Positions 35,601-48,700 of a stretch of 64,000 nucleotides of DNA are shown piece after piece; within the stretch, counting starts at the first letter, position 1, and each line of letters opens with the position of its first letter. This DNA is from Gorsachius magnificus. Its lineage: Eukaryota > Chordata > Aves > Pelecaniformes > Ardeidae. The position numbers were made by a program, and so were the translations under genes. The notes beneath the pieces are model-generated. The model was given only the letters and a program-made list of their open reading frames with translations. It was not told where the DNA came from and ran no database searches. The stretch spans positions 87,791,684 to 87,855,683 of the forward strand of contig CM067082.1 of assembly GCA_034008185.1 (NCBI GenBank), in the 5' to 3' direction.

Positions 35601-37979
35601 GCACTCACTCACCAGAGAGGATCCATATTTAAAATAAATTATGCAAACTGAACTACTTCTGCAGAGCACATTTGCTTTTCCTAAGCTCGCTCTTTTCCAG
35701 TCTCCCTCACGTACACAAACTTCACTCAATCACTCCCCCTCCCTCCCTGCCCCCCCCAAGACAAATCCTAGTCAAAACATCAGTGTGTCCCTTCTGGAGT
35801 AGGCACATTTTTAGTGAGTGGATTCTAATTTATATCTCTTATTTTGTGTTAAAAAAAACCCCAAATAATTCAGTAATGGCATTTATATTCACCTGTTATT
35901 GCTATTATTTTTTGTATTATCTTTAATTTAAAATAAGTCTGAGATACCATCAGAGTAAGAATTTAATGGGTCCGGCAGAGCTTTAATCGAACCAAAAAGG
36001 GACTCAAAACAAATAAAGACAGTCTCAAAGAAGACTGGGAGAAAAGGAGGCAAAGGGACTGTACATATGTGTGTGCATGTTTGTGTTCATGGTATATATT
36101 TTATATATTCATGAGCTTATATATATGCAGGTATATATATACACTTAAATAATGTGTGTATGTATATAAAAATATATATGCAGACACATACATACATCCG
36201 CATAATACATACCTGCTGAAATATGCCTGTGTAGGGTTCTTGTTGCTCAGTAGGAGGAATTCAGCAAATTCCTCAAGTTCTGCAGTTTAAAAGCCTCCAG
36301 GTCTTACTGGCTGCCTTTTAAAAATCAACACAAGATGACTCAGATTATGAAAAGGTTCTGTTGATATACTGGTACACTGTTGAACCATTTGTCTAAATTA
36401 ATTATAAACAACTTCCCATCACTAAGGGATCAGGACAGATATGCTTTTTGAATTCCTTTTATTTGGAGGCACATCTTGTGGGTCTTCCTCTCACCATATA
36501 TTCGCCTTTGAAAAACTAATTTCCAGTTAGGTGAGTGAAAATGGAGATGAAAAGCATTACCTGAGCTCAACTTAAGCAAAGAATTCACCCTAAGAATAGC
36601 TCTCAGTCTGGAGCTTTAAATATTTAGCAATTCTATAAATATATTAATGGATTAATGTAAAAAAAAAAAATGCTAACAAATGTCTATTACTTGACTTACT
36701 ATATTTTGTGCCTGCAGTTCTGATTTTTAAGCCACAAGCTGTGATTTATTTTCAAGTGTTTTCAAAAAGTACCTTGCCAAAGCGTTCTAAAGATTGCATG
36801 GATTTTTTTAATCAGCAGTTTTAAGAATCTGGCCTCTGGTGCTAATAAAGCAAGACTGAAATTTAGGGCAGAAGGGGGAAATGTGGTTGTTTTCCTTAAT
36901 AGAAAGCTCCTGGTAGAAATAATGCAAGGAAAATTCTCTAATGATTTTAGTAAAACTTAAAAAAAAAAAGTGATATTTTATTATCCATGTTTGGGAGGGG
37001 GGGGGATGTTCTCTTTGCATTAGTGAAGGAACAAAAAAATACCCTCCGTGTAAAACCGGCCTGGGACAGAACAGAGAGGAAAAGGTTTCCCCAGTTAGAT
37101 ATTTACTCGGCACAGGCTAAGGCACAAGGTATATACAGCATACACAAGCACCACATACTTGCTAGCAGTTGGAAGTTACAAATGAGAACATTCAGAAAAG
37201 CAGGAGATGTGCTCTCTATCTTGCTTCCAGTCAGTGCCAAGCATTCCTGGATATTGAGATTTCTTTTTTTTTAATGGTTCTGGTTAGGTCAGGCTGATCC
37301 CTAGCTGTGCTTGAAGGCCTTGGCTACAGGGTGGAGGGAAGAGCTCCCAAACTGAACAGCCGGCATACTCAGCCTACAAGGGCTCAATGCATGTGCTTGG
37401 TATGGGAATGCGGAGAAGGCTGGGAGAGGACCCAACCTCAAGCTTTGAGTCATGCTTTAGAGCCACAAATTACTCTAAAGCGTACACTGAGGTTTAACAT
37501 ATGCAGTGCTTACATTTTACACTGCCATTTGTCATAAATACATAATGTAAAGTAATGCTCATTTGCATTTTTAACTTCTTGTCCGTACCTGTTATCAAAC
37601 ACTCCAAAATTGGAGGCAGAAGTTGATTAGCGAGTGCGATGCCTAGAGTACTGCATGCCAGCCAAAGTGAAGCATGCAGACTGGAAGCACTCTGGTGAAT
37701 TTGCAGTGGCCCTCTTTTCGTGATGGGGCCCCCAGGCCCCTGCAGCCTTTAATCAGCTGTAACTAGAGTGAAGCTGTCAGCTCCTGCTTGTATTCTGTCA
37801 GCTTCAGTACCACTTAGAGCATCCCTGACAAACGCACAGTGCACATTTAACAGTCAATCTGCGAGCAAGCTTTTGATTTTGGAAGAAACTTTCTAGGGTC
37901 CCACTTTCTACCAGGGGAAACTTGTAAGTTATTAGGGAGGAAAATGGAGAAAAACATCCTTCAATCACACTCTTTTGGT
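35601..37979. other. Non-genic stretch with TA/GT microsatellite
   Basis: No gene is recognised. It contains the TA/TG repeat listed separately, an A10 run (about 36660-36670), and a GGG-A-G9 run at 36993-37005. Frames are up to about 100 codons and overlap on both strands. The octamer-like ATTTGCAT lies at 37561-37568. Confidence 0.5.
36061..36215. repeat. TA/TG-rich simple repeat region
   Basis: Imperfect mix of TATATA, TGTGTG, GTATGTATA and CATACATA units over about 150 bp. Typical diverged microsatellite with local inverted symmetry (TATATA blocks), able to form cruciform or melted DNA. Confidence 0.75.
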
Positions 37980-38260
37980 TTATGGAGAAACCCAGCTGTT
38001 TTTTTTTCTTTAGCAGGATGATGGATTGGCTCAGTCCGAGGTGAAATCCCAGGCAGCGCAGGACAGAGCGAGGGCTATCGTGTGACGGTGACACCTCTCC
38101 TCCTCTGTCAGCCAAACTGTGCTAGCTGTATCATAGACATGCAGCAGCCTGTTATTATTAGTGGTATTGTCATATAAATTATTCGCACTGAAATATTTGT
38201 TCAGCTCTGGTGCATTCATAAGTTTCCCATTAAGAATGCAAATTTAAAGATCTTTTCCAG
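37980..38260. promoter_or_regulatory. Candidate conserved non-coding element with octamer site
   Basis: Non-repetitive block that includes a run of CpGs (about 38028-38095), GTTATTATTAGTGG, ATAAATTATTCGC and an exact octamer ATGCAAAT at 38236-38243 (POU-factor site). The minus-strand frames across it are not recognisable. Conservation is untested. Confidence 0.3.
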
Positions 38261-39200
38261 CTGCACAAACTTCCCTAACTACCTTTCCCCCACTCACCTA
38301 CCCATGGTGTTGCTTCAACAAAATACAGGTGTGACTGCCTGGGACAAGTGACCTCGAGCAAAGCTGTTCCTATATTTTTAAAACACTAACTGCATTTCAA
38401 AATAATGCATGCACCCCCCCCATCCACACCCAAGAATTCTTTCTGTATAAATGTATAAATTATTTGAAGACTTTTTCCTTATTCATTTTCCTTCCTGATG
38501 CATGGTGATTTTTTTTTTTTTATGGACAGTTTATAGGCTAAGCTTATTATTTGCTAATTAAAGGTCCTTCCTCCTCCCCTTTGGGAGTTTAAAAATTCTA
38601 ATATTATTTCTTCACAGAGATCACTCCTACAATATCCCTGCTGTAAAGGCAGCTGAATCTTGCCACGGCCTTATTTTTGTCACCATTAGGTATGTCTGAG
38701 CAGGCTGGAAGGGTACAAAGGGAGGAAGGGACAGACACAGCTTCTTCGCAAGTCAAAGCGGTCCGTAGCATTCAGTTTCCCCACAGTCCCCAGGGTAATG
38801 TCATTGCAAGAGGGAAATTATTGTAACATTACAACACTGAGCTCCAATAACCATGCTGATCCCTGGGGACCCTGCCATTTGCCGTCCCACAACATGGAAA
38901 ATTCCCTGACTAGGCGGCTTCCCTAACCCCATTTAAAAATACAGCTTTCCCAAGGAGAGGACAGAAACTTCCTAGAGGTTGCTCTAAAAGTTAGGGCCCT
39001 CAGAAGACAGTATTTGGAGACCTTCTGTGTCATTTCTGTAAAATGGGAACGAAAACAATTGTGGTCTCCTAAAGGCACCGCATGAAGATTATGGCACCCT
39101 CATCCAGACAGAAATTAGGAAATTAATTCTAAATTAATTAGAAATTAAATTAAGCATTGGAGTAATTAATATTTATGTGGCACCAATATGTAACTATTTA
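38261..39200. other. Non-genic stretch
   Basis: No gene is recognised. A T13 run lies at 38509-38521. A TAAT-rich patch at 39118-39180 repeats AATTAATT-type words. The stretch near 39015-39060 (TTTCTGTAAAATGGGAACG) faintly resembles the MIR 3' core but is too short to call. Confidence 0.5.
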
Positions 39201-39206
39201 TTACTA

Positions 39207-39365
39207 CTAGTATTACTGTTGTTGGTGTCACTTTTACTATTTTAATTATTTTTTTATTACTGTAGCACTTAGAAGCCCCTGCCGCAGATGAGACTGCTGT
39301 GGCACCAGCCAAACCAAACAAGTCACGGTCCCTTCTCCAAAGGGTTGAGGAACAATGACCGTACT
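39207..39365 (+). repeat. Possible old sauropsid interspersed repeat
   Basis: ATTACTGTAGCACTTAGAAGCCCC, then a GTGGCACCAGCCAAACC stretch and CACGGTCCCTTCTCCAAAGG, follow the order of an old repeat common in turtles and birds (TTGTAGTAGCACCTAGAGGCCCC ... GCTGTACAAAC ... CAGTCCCTGCCCCAAAG). I do not know its database name with certainty. Diverged and non-coding. A repeat-library search would confirm or reject it. Confidence 0.4.
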
Positions 39366-42300
39366 TATGGAAGCAGCTCTGGTTCTACCAATACAGAGAG
39401 CTGCCTAGTGAAATTTGGAAGATTATTTAAAGGAAAAAAACTATTCATTCATATTGCTTTCAGTGGGAGATCGGTGCCCAATATGTATTAAAATCCAGGC
39501 CTGGCTTACGCAATTGCAGCTAGTGACAAAGAACATTTACTGGCAGCCTCAGTAAACTGAAGCACAAGGAACAGCTTTAGGAAAAAAAAAAAACCTGCAA
39601 CAAACTTTTGCAGACTTTAATGCAGGAACACTTGGTCTTGAAGAAGACCAGGGAGCGAACAGCATGCCAAAAATAGTCCAAGTGAAGCCACCCATCTCCA
39701 TTACGCATTAAGTAAGAGGCAGACAAATGAGGAAAGAAATAAATATTTGTGCATGTATTTGAAACCTCTTTCTTTCCTGCAGTTAATATTCATCAAATTC
39801 TCACTGCCTCTCCCAGTCAATTCTCTTCTTCAATTAACCAATAAGTCAATTTGTTCCTTCCCCATCAGAAAAATCCCCCTCTCAGCAAAAAAATGCATCA
39901 CTTCACTATCAGATCAATTCACCCTTCCTTCTTGCTGCTCAATCGATATATCCCTCCTCTGCATCTGCTAAACAACAAACAGGTCAGTGGAAAGAAACCT
40001 GCCTAGGGAGCTTCTCTCCTTTTATTTGGTGTCCTACATATGTACGGGTGGCTCGCCAGGCACTTCCTGAGCACGCAAGCACTCGAAACAATACTGTAGA
40101 GCACTGGATTTTAAGACAACAGAAAGATCTGAACTGAGTTTGTATTGCCAGTAACATTGCAGCTGTTTGGATAACCAGTGGATTTATATGTTAAAACAGC
40201 AGTGCATGCAAAATGTCACTACATTAAAAAAAAATGGAAAATTGAGGTTGCAATGACAGACTGCATCATTTTTAGACAATATACAGCTTGTACAAACCAT
40301 TCTATTCCACTGAACTATTCTGATTTAGTTTGATAAAAGTAACGAGAAGTGCCCATGCACAAAGCTCTAGACTTCCTCAGAGTGCAAATGGAGACAGCTA
40401 AGCAGAAAGAAAAAAATTGTATTCAAATAAAACATGACTGTAAACCAGGGACTTTTCATTTGACTTCACCAGAAACCATCGCTAGAGTTCAGTACGTTCA
40501 AGATGTCTTTGCAAATCAAAAATGTAATGAAATATGGTATTACACATGCACAAGCTTATCCAAGGGCCTGCACCTTCTGTACAAAACACATACAGATACA
40601 AACCCAGAGACTCCTTCAGGATGGGCAGGCATCCAACCCTGGGTGAAAGACAATTACCATATAACTAGAGAAAATGGCAGTGCTCGGCAGATTAGGGCAT
40701 AAAGTGAAAAATCTGAGAGGTTTAAATTACATAAAATAACGCAATTAGCCAAATTGGTTAGGATGCCGATACCAGTACTCAGAGCAAAGAAAGGGCAAGG
40801 AGCTCACTTCTGCCAGAAGCCTTAGGCAAACTACAGTAAGCACTCCATCGGGTGATTAGGAAATAAATTCTGTGAGATATTTGGGGGGTTTCTCCACCAT
40901 TTAGAGGTGTAAAGGCTTAAAATATGAACTGCTAAAAGCAACGAGTCTTCACTTAATTTTTTTTAAGAAGTTCTGCTGAGTGTCTTTCACTTTGGATTTG
41001 GGCTTTTTTTCCACTTCGATTCTTTGCTCTATGTAGCAGCAGTGAGATGGGACATGGAATACATTTTTTACTTCCAACTCTTTATCAAACCAAAAGTGAA
41101 AGCCACACCTTTTTCCTCTCTGATCTCTTAAAACTTGTGGATAGTTTCATAACTAGAGCACTGTTTGAATACTTATGAATAAAAATCCATGGAATAGTAA
41201 TGATTTTGCCATTCTCATTTGCTACCCTGTTTCTTAATCTGCTTTGCCATTAACTGATAATCTCAACATAGTAGTCCAAGTTAGTCTTGGGCAAAAAGTT
41301 TCGTCCGAGTATTTTATTTAGGGAAGAATGCAAATTTGGGCCAAGCCAAACTATTCATAAACTTGTGCTGAATTTTGTTAGTAGGTCACCTGAAACTAAA
41401 AAGAAAGAAATTCACAAAAGTCAGACTGCCCCCTTCCCCTCATTTCAAAACCATGTTTCCAGTTATTGTCTCGGACTGATTCTTTTCTGTTCCAGGGAGA
41501 ACCAGGTCTCAGTTTAACCCACTTAAACACTTTCTGAGCAACTGCAACTTTAGGCACCAAAATCTCCCTAAAAACACTCAGGGAGCTCTAGTCTCCTTTG
41601 GGACCCTGGCTGGTTTTGAGTGCCTTGCAGCTGGGCACATCGCTTGCGTCAAAGAGCTCCTGGCGTAAGGGCTCCTCCCTGCAAGGGTGCTGTATCCTAG
41701 TTTAGGCACCAACAGTACAGTTGCAATGAGGTGGGACATTGCACAGTGCCTCCAATTTAACTCTCCGAAGGATAAAAGAGATGAAGGTCAGGGTTGTAAA
41801 AGATGCTACAAGACGTACAAACACTACAAGCCTTTCCACTGAAAAGCTAGAGCGAGATACAGCTTTTCTGAGACAAAAATGTCTTCACTTTTGACACAGC
41901 GTAAGTCTATAGGTATAACATATATATGTGTATTTCTTGTTATCCATTTCATTCTGTGAACACGTACAGATGCATTGCTGGTCACTTCTGATACAGCTTC
42001 TTTTGAGACCATCCCACAGAAGCTGAGACTTTGGCAGTGTCAGCCCCACAGTTCAGTTTACCTCTGATTTTCTAGGCACAGCAAACAGAGACATTTTTAA
42101 GACTGGAAACTCTGAGGCAGCTGCCAGTGCGATCTCTCCAGCCTGACCTTCCATAATACAGACACACATTTATTTTGGATCACAGCTGATTATATGTGCC
42201 TTAAGACTCCAGCATAGGGAAATAATCTCTCCTTACTCTGTTGAGCTGCCCTAGGCTGGATAAACACAGTTTCCACTGCCGTAAGGACTGCCCAGTGGGG

Positions 42301-42689
42301 AGGGAGGGGAGAAGTAATCCGTGCACAAAATTACAGAGGGGAGGGAAGGTTGCAGGACCCAGGCTACACCTACCACACTCTTTGTGATCATCACCCGATG
42401 TGTCTCCCTGAACCTGGGAGGACAGAGAGAAAAAGGAGAGAATACACGATCTTTTTCTGGCCAAGCAATTTACTTCGACATTGTGCGGTAACAGGGAACA
42501 ATACCCATACATCAGTTGGCCAGAAAGACATTTTCATGCTGTTGCCCTTGAAATCCTTGGTTTTGTTAACCACGGGGCTTATGGCTTCACTCCCCTTCCT
42601 CTCCACCGCTTCCCTGTCAGCTCCGGGTAGCAGGGAAGGGGTCGGGGCAGCCCGCTCCGGGCCCTGGGGAAGAGGTGGCAGAAGGCTGG
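39366..42689. other. Non-genic stretch
   Basis: No gene is recognised. A 117-codon plus frame (40349-40702) has no recognisable motif and no splice context, so I leave it as chance. AT-rich with short A runs. The open 216-codon frame that starts at 42350 is discussed separately. Confidence 0.5.
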
Positions 42690-43000
42690 CCTTATTTACC
42701 TTAGCCATTTCCCCGTGTAATCTGGGTAATCATGTGGCTAATCAGCAACGCGGAGGAGCCCCCCACACTGCAATTCACAATGCCGACCCATTCATATTTC
42801 ATACAATAGAGTATTTAAGTCATCCCATGCCTTGCCAAGGCGATTGTGCTCTCTTTGTTCTGACGATTTGGGCAGGGGTCTCCTGCCCTACCCCCTCTTT
42901 CACACCGGCATATGTCCTAGCTCTTGCCTGCTGCAGCTGGACAAGGGCTGTTGTTTTTGTTTTGTTTTTCAAAACCAATGAATTGATTATGGCAGTGTGA
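42350..43000 (+). other. Longest open frame of the window (216 codons), not a recognised gene
   Basis: The frame begins with MQDPGYTYHTLCDHH and crosses a GC-richer part (42560-42770) into a candidate conserved element. A 105-codon minus-strand frame lies under it. No signal peptide, domain or family is recognised, and residue use is not protein-like (many H, C, W and P scattered). Coding potential is doubtful; the length is explained partly by local GC content. It would be worth a protein-database search, nothing more. Confidence 0.15.
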
Positions 43001-43060
43001 AATGTGGGTTAAAACAGTCCCCGCATGTATGCATACATTAGCCATTCGCTACATTACAAC
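42690..43060. promoter_or_regulatory. Candidate conserved non-coding element
   Basis: Contains GGGTAATCATGTGGCTAATC, CAATTCACAATGCC, CATTCATATTTCATAC and AATGAATTGATTATGG, a low-redundancy mix with several TAAT cores. No repeat family is seen. The adjacent 42560-42690 part is GC-richer with several CpGs. Enhancer-like by style; conservation is untested. Confidence 0.3.
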
Positions 43061-45330
43061 TTCACAGCAAGGTGGCTGAGGAGGCAACAGTGTTCGTGCT
43101 CTCCCATTTTGAATGGGCAATCTGTTGAGCACAAAAGGAAATAATAAATAAGAGACTGACTGCACGTATTGTTTCAAAAATGGCTTGCCATGCTATATCA
43201 AAGTGAAATAAAAGTGCCTCTACCCCAACATACTGCAACCATAAAGGAAGATCAAAACCTGGTCTGTAACAGAAAATTACAGGGTTCACATGTATGGATA
43301 TTGAATATTTAATTCAGACCACATTCCTGCAATAAAGATTGCTATTGCATATTCACCTTTACTTGCTGCCCCTCTCACATCCGGGATGTACCAAACTCAA
43401 CAGACTTACAGAAGCAATAGGATCTGATCCCACGTTTGTACAAACCAAAGGCAAAAAGCCCACAGTAAACACCTGCAGTTCATGATTTACCCCTTATAGG
43501 GCGTGTTGATCTGCGGTTTGGAATTGGCATGGAAGTATTGCCTTCATCTGCTAGACTAGACCATCAGCTCTCTTCCAACCCTGGCTAGCAATGACAAAAA
43601 GTCAATTCTCTCCAAAACCTCTTTTGTAGGTTGTACAAAATGGGTCTTTTGGCTCCATTTCTCTCCCAAGGTGTAAAGAAATGACACATAACAGCAACTC
43701 CCTTAAAAATAATATTACAAGCTAAGGTTAAGGTCTGGAAGAGAAATGCCTTTTTATTTTTAAGAATAACCCTAAACACATTATAATATAACTCCGGTAA
43801 TTAAAAAGATGTGTTTCATGACAAGCTAGAAAATATCAAGTCCATGCTACTGCATGGACGTACTACTAATGCTGAAATACATCATTCATGACTTTTCTCT
43901 TCGAAATGCCCATGCCATGTTCTTTGCTTTGAATTCAGCATTTGGAAGTTCACACCTGTGCTCAATATTACAAACAATTTTCATTTTTTAATCCTAAAAT
44001 TGGGGGGAAAAAAACTTTTGAGCCTCAGTCTTGAGAGCCAGTTTTCCACAGAAAACTAAGCTTTTTATGAAGAATTTGTTAATAAGCACATATACAGCAT
44101 TTTACAGAGTTATAAGCAGTACTGTGTTGTATAAAGTATGCAGAAGTAAAAATTTGTACAGCATGCTCACCTAGCTCTTTGAGTGCTTAATTGCAAAGCT
44201 AGAAAACAAGAAATACAAAATCTTGAGAGGAGCAGAGGGCGTAACACAGATTTATTTAACATTTCATTTTGATGATCAGAGAAGTTACAATATCTTGTTT
44301 CAACATCCAACTTTTTAATGTCAGTATTTTAAAGCCTTTTTTTTTTTTTCCTCAAAAATCACAGAATAACAAAAACAAATAAAGCTTCTCAAGACTAATC
44401 TTGCAGGGCAGACTCTGGCACTCTTGTGTGCAGCAGCAAATTATCTAGCTGTACATATCCTACTGAAGTAAAGCAGATTTTGTTGAAATTGCTATTGGTA
44501 GAATCTATACTACTTGAAAATGATTCTAATAGAGCTAAATTTGTAAATGGTTACCTCCCCTAGCACCCAAACAGCAGGGACGCAGCTACAGCAATATAAA
44601 TGTGCTAATCCCAGCACGACGTATTCCCACATCTCCCTGTATCAAATCATTCTAAAGGGTTTTCAATATACAAGTTAATTAGCTACAATGAAGCAGCAGA
44701 ATAACATCTAATGAAGACCGGGGCTTAAAATACCAGAAGTGGCCTGTTGTACCCTTTTGCCTCTCTTTAATATTGACATATTCTTTTGAAAGGGGTTACA
44801 GATATAGTTCAAGTGTAATTTAGCAAAAGACAGAAGGCACTTAATGAACAGAATTGTTTTGATTATATGATAAACACATTGGATGTTTTTAAATATGCAT
44901 ATTCAACAACACCTACAAGAACACCATTTCTATATTAGTACTTCAGAATGCTACTGCCATACAGTATCTGTCTATACACACTTGTAATGCTGAGCAAGAT
45001 GACACCATTTTGTTACTGAATGTATGACATTATATTCTAATTACATACTCAATTTTTCATTTCTTAAAACAACCAGTGCATGGGAAAGCAGTTATATACA
45101 TTCTACTCAAAAAATTAAATCTCTCTAAAACTAATTGCACAAAGTTAAAACGACACAAGCAATCAATGTCTGCAAAATACAACTTGCAGAGAGAAGATAA
45201 AAAACAACACAGGAGAGTAAACTTAATTACCTAAGAAATGTCTGCCTCTTTCAGGAAACACAGAGTTGCTATGGTTTGCATGTTTCAGATCTAACTAAGA
45301 AATGAAAAGCCCTAATTAATTAAATTAAGG
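43061..45330. other. AT-rich non-genic stretch
   Basis: No gene or repeat family is recognised. T13 run at 44337-44349. Near 44436 a 13-base match to part of miR-9 occurs without a hairpin (see rejected items). Confidence 0.5.
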
Positions 45331-45700
45331 TCCTGATCCTGACTGGATGGAAGCCAATGAGACTTTACCCATGTGAACCTCATTGCTGGAGTGAGACTGA
45401 GAACTCCCTTTTGCTGTCTATCAAGGATGAAGCTCATCTTGTAATCCCACCACTTCATTAGCACCTTCCCAGCACATTATCTTTGTCCTAATCCTCCTGT
45501 CACTTTAGGGATTCAGGGTCATTAGAGCACTTGAAGGGTCGATGTTATTGTTGGGGAGGTGTGAATTGATCACTAAGATGACAACTGGTAACAAGTGTAC
45601 TTTATTAGTCTGCTACTTTGCCTCTTAATTGCTACTGATTAGCCTGTCTGTTAGAAAGGAAATTTGGACTCCTTCTGCCATTGCTAAAGACTACCCCGTT
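45331..45700. promoter_or_regulatory. Candidate conserved non-coding element, with a possible old repeat at its start
   Basis: From about 45331 to 45415, GGTCCTGATCCTGACTGGA and AAGCCAATGAGACTTTACCC resemble an old amniote repeat (CCTGATCCTGC...AGTCAATGGGA...). The following 45440-45660 carries CCTAATCCTCC, GAATTGATCACTAAG and CTTAATTGCTACTGATTAGCC, a homeodomain-rich enhancer-like set. Both readings are by eye. Confidence 0.3.
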
Positions 45701-45751
45701 TCCTAATAAGACCATCTAACAACTTTCCCACCCGTCGTGTGTCCGTCCCCG

Positions 45752-45771
45752 CCCCCCCCCCCCCCCCCCCC
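45752..45771. repeat. C20 homopolymer
   Basis: Uninterrupted run of 20 C, preceded by CCCCG and followed by GCG. The minus strand is G20 and could form a quadruplex. Homopolymer length is likely to be unreliable in any assembly. Confidence 0.95.
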
Positions 45772-48700
45772 GCGATGAGCCCATTTAGACATAGTATATT
45801 CACCTAACTCAATGGAACCATTTATGTGGGTAAAATCAACAAGGTACGGCCCTTTAACCCTCCTTTAACATTTTGTTTAGCTTTCGATTGATAGGAGAAT
45901 TTCTCTGTTAAAAAAATCAAATCTTTCTGATTGATTGTTTCTTTTTCTTTGCAAAGGCATGAATAGGACCATCTTTTTTCAAAAAATTCTGTTTTAGACA
46001 TGGCTGTGCTTACTATTCGAATGGATTTCCTAGAGGATGTGCTGGCTTTCCAAATATCACATTGCATTTAAACTACACATTAAAACAAACCAACAAAAAA
46101 AATTAAACTTGTGTGTCTCTTGCCAGAGTTCACATGCTTCGAGTCTTAATTGCTGTGGACCACAAGAATTGAATGTTGAGTCATACAGGGCACATCTGCC
46201 AGCAGCGAAGAAGTACTCTTAGTATTTAGTTTTAAAGAACTCCAGAGCTCCCTGCTTAAAGGGGGGGGGGGGGGGGAGAGAAGAAAAAAAAAAAACAACA
46301 AAAAACTTTTCAAACTAGATATCTAGGATAGTAGAAAACAGCAGTAGGAAGTTAGAGCAGCATAAATGAACTATTGTACTTGCTCGACAGTGACAATATT
46401 TGTGTTGCTGGTGTTTTTGTTTCATACCAGGTTAAACATATCTATAAGGGATCATGCTTAGCAGCCAGGTAATACAAATGCAGATCTCTGTAAGCTGTCT
46501 GTTCACTTTTATCAACATTGATTCAATAATAGCAAGGGCAACAAAAAGAAAACAGCTCCCAGATCTCCTGTTCCTACTCCAAAACCCACATAAAAATCAG
46601 TCTTTGGATTACAGTCCCTTCCAAAACCAAGTGCTAAACTTAAATCAGTAAAAATTAAGAACTTTAACAAATGCCTAGTCTTGAATTGTGCACTGGAGAC
46701 ATTATAATATGACTCTAGCTGCTCAGGATTAATATTTGACCTTCCTGGAGTCATCTGAAGTGTTCAGGGTTATTTTACAGGATCAGTATTTCACATCCTA
46801 ATTTTCAAGGATGACACATTTCCCATGAAGAAAAGCTGCTGCATAAAATTCAGTGATTGGCTCTTTGAATTTAACTGTGGTCGAAAGAAAACTTCAAACA
46901 ACTTGTGCAACAATCTGATCCCTCCCTTCCTCTTTTAACCATGCCTATGTAGAACTTTTGCACAGGCATTTTGTTTGCTTATTAAAAAATGCCTGAAGAT
47001 TATGGGAAGCTTTAATTATTTTTTTTTATTTGGTTTCACTAGAGAAAAATAGCAAATACCTATGGTATTAGTTTTCCAAGAGTATGACTGCTTTTTATAG
47101 GTAGTTGTACGTGCATAGTCCTGTTCAAGAAAAACAAAGGTTCCTTCACTGTACCTCCATGGGTTAATACAAAGCACATCTGCTCCCCCCTAGAGTGTTG
47201 TTTGGTCTTCTGGTCCCACTATCTTCTGCAAAAAGAGATCCTGCTCAGTATTTGGGTGGAAGTCTCTGTAGACCCTATTTTAAACTGTAGCTGCTTTAAC
47301 TTGACTAGTTTGAGTTTTAAAATATTTTCATTTAAGTAAGGCAAGGCCCATGTGTGGTCAATGTAATTTCAGTCTGAGTGACTCACCTCAGTTTTGATTA
47401 ACCAGCACCTAAACAGCCTGGCTTACCCGAAACAAATTGGCCTGTGTGGAAATAATACCCATACCAACTAAAAGAGGTATTGGGCTCATGGGCAAGATAG
47501 TTAGAGCTGGCATCCCGAGCACTCATTACCGCTAGCAGTTGTAGCTGAAGGTGGGGAGATGCATGCAATACCTTTGTGGGCCCAGACTGAGCAGTGCCAT
47601 ACCAACTTGGGAGACAAAAAGTATCTGGGAAGTAAATGGCAGCAATTGAGCGCTGTTGAGGTGACTTCTGAAACAAATGTCTATGTTTGCTTTACACGGT
47701 CTGCTGTAACAAATGTAGCCTTAGGAAATAACCATTATCTGGCAGTATTTCTGGAAACAATCGTACCTGGACATTCATGTTAGAAGATGGGTACCAAGAA
47801 GCAGAAGACACTGTAAAGGCATTGAGACAAACTGGTGCAGTGAGATGTGATTGAAGATGTTTCCCCACCATTGCCACTCTGATGATTCAAAATTTGGTTC
47901 CCACTGACTGTAATTGCCTTCCTGCATCAGAAAATGAGTGAGCAGTCCTTCCTGGAAGGAGACTGGCTAACTAACCATAATCTACTCACTGTGATTTAGG
48001 TGAATTATAAGGTCAGGTAGATTTTAGGTTTTAAAAAAAAAAAAGGATTTCAGGTAAAGGATCCTTGTTTGTCTGGACAGCCTTTCTAATGACTTGAGAT
48101 CTTTCTATTTTACATTAGAAAACATGGACTCTCCTGTTGGACAGCTTAAGTTTTAGTAGCATTAAGTGTCAGACAGCAATTTCTGTGGTCAAGCCATGTC
48201 ATGCTGTTGAGCTGTTTGCTCCAGGACAACTCACAGACCAGAAAGATACTTGTCCAAGTTTCCACTCCATTGAAATCTAGCAAGTACAAGATCACCTATC
48301 TTGCAGCAAATAACCCAAAAATTCACAGGAACAGCTTTCAGGAAATTCCTATCAAAGAAGGTAGCCCTTATGTGAGATGGAAAACAGTAGCTCAGAAGAA
48401 AGGACGCTGAACACATTGGGGAGGAGGATCTTAGTGTACTGCAGTGCCTAACTGCACTAACTTGATGGCACAGAAAGGACAATGCCCTGGAAAAGAAAAT
48501 AGGCCATATTACCTCTACATCTGGTAATGAGAAAACTGCTACCGAAAAACACTTTGATGTCTATAGTTAAAGGATAGGGCAGATCACTTGAAAATTTTAA
48601 GAGAAGAATCACAAAATTAAAGAACTGAAACATATGACAAAAAAATGGGAGAAGACTATAAAATCTTCCTGGAGGAAAAGATCTAGTATAAAAAGGGAAA

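Noticed and set aside
39015..39062. Possible MIR 3' core (TTTCTGTAAAATGGGAACG)
   Set aside because: Only about 20 bases match and neither flank continues the element.
40349..40702. 117-codon plus-strand frame
   Set aside because: No domain, signal peptide or neighbouring exon. Residue pattern is not protein-like.
44420..44480. Thirteen bases (TTATCTAGCTGTA) shared with mature miR-9
   Set aside because: The 5' part differs and no complementary arm follows to make a hairpin, so it is not a miRNA gene.
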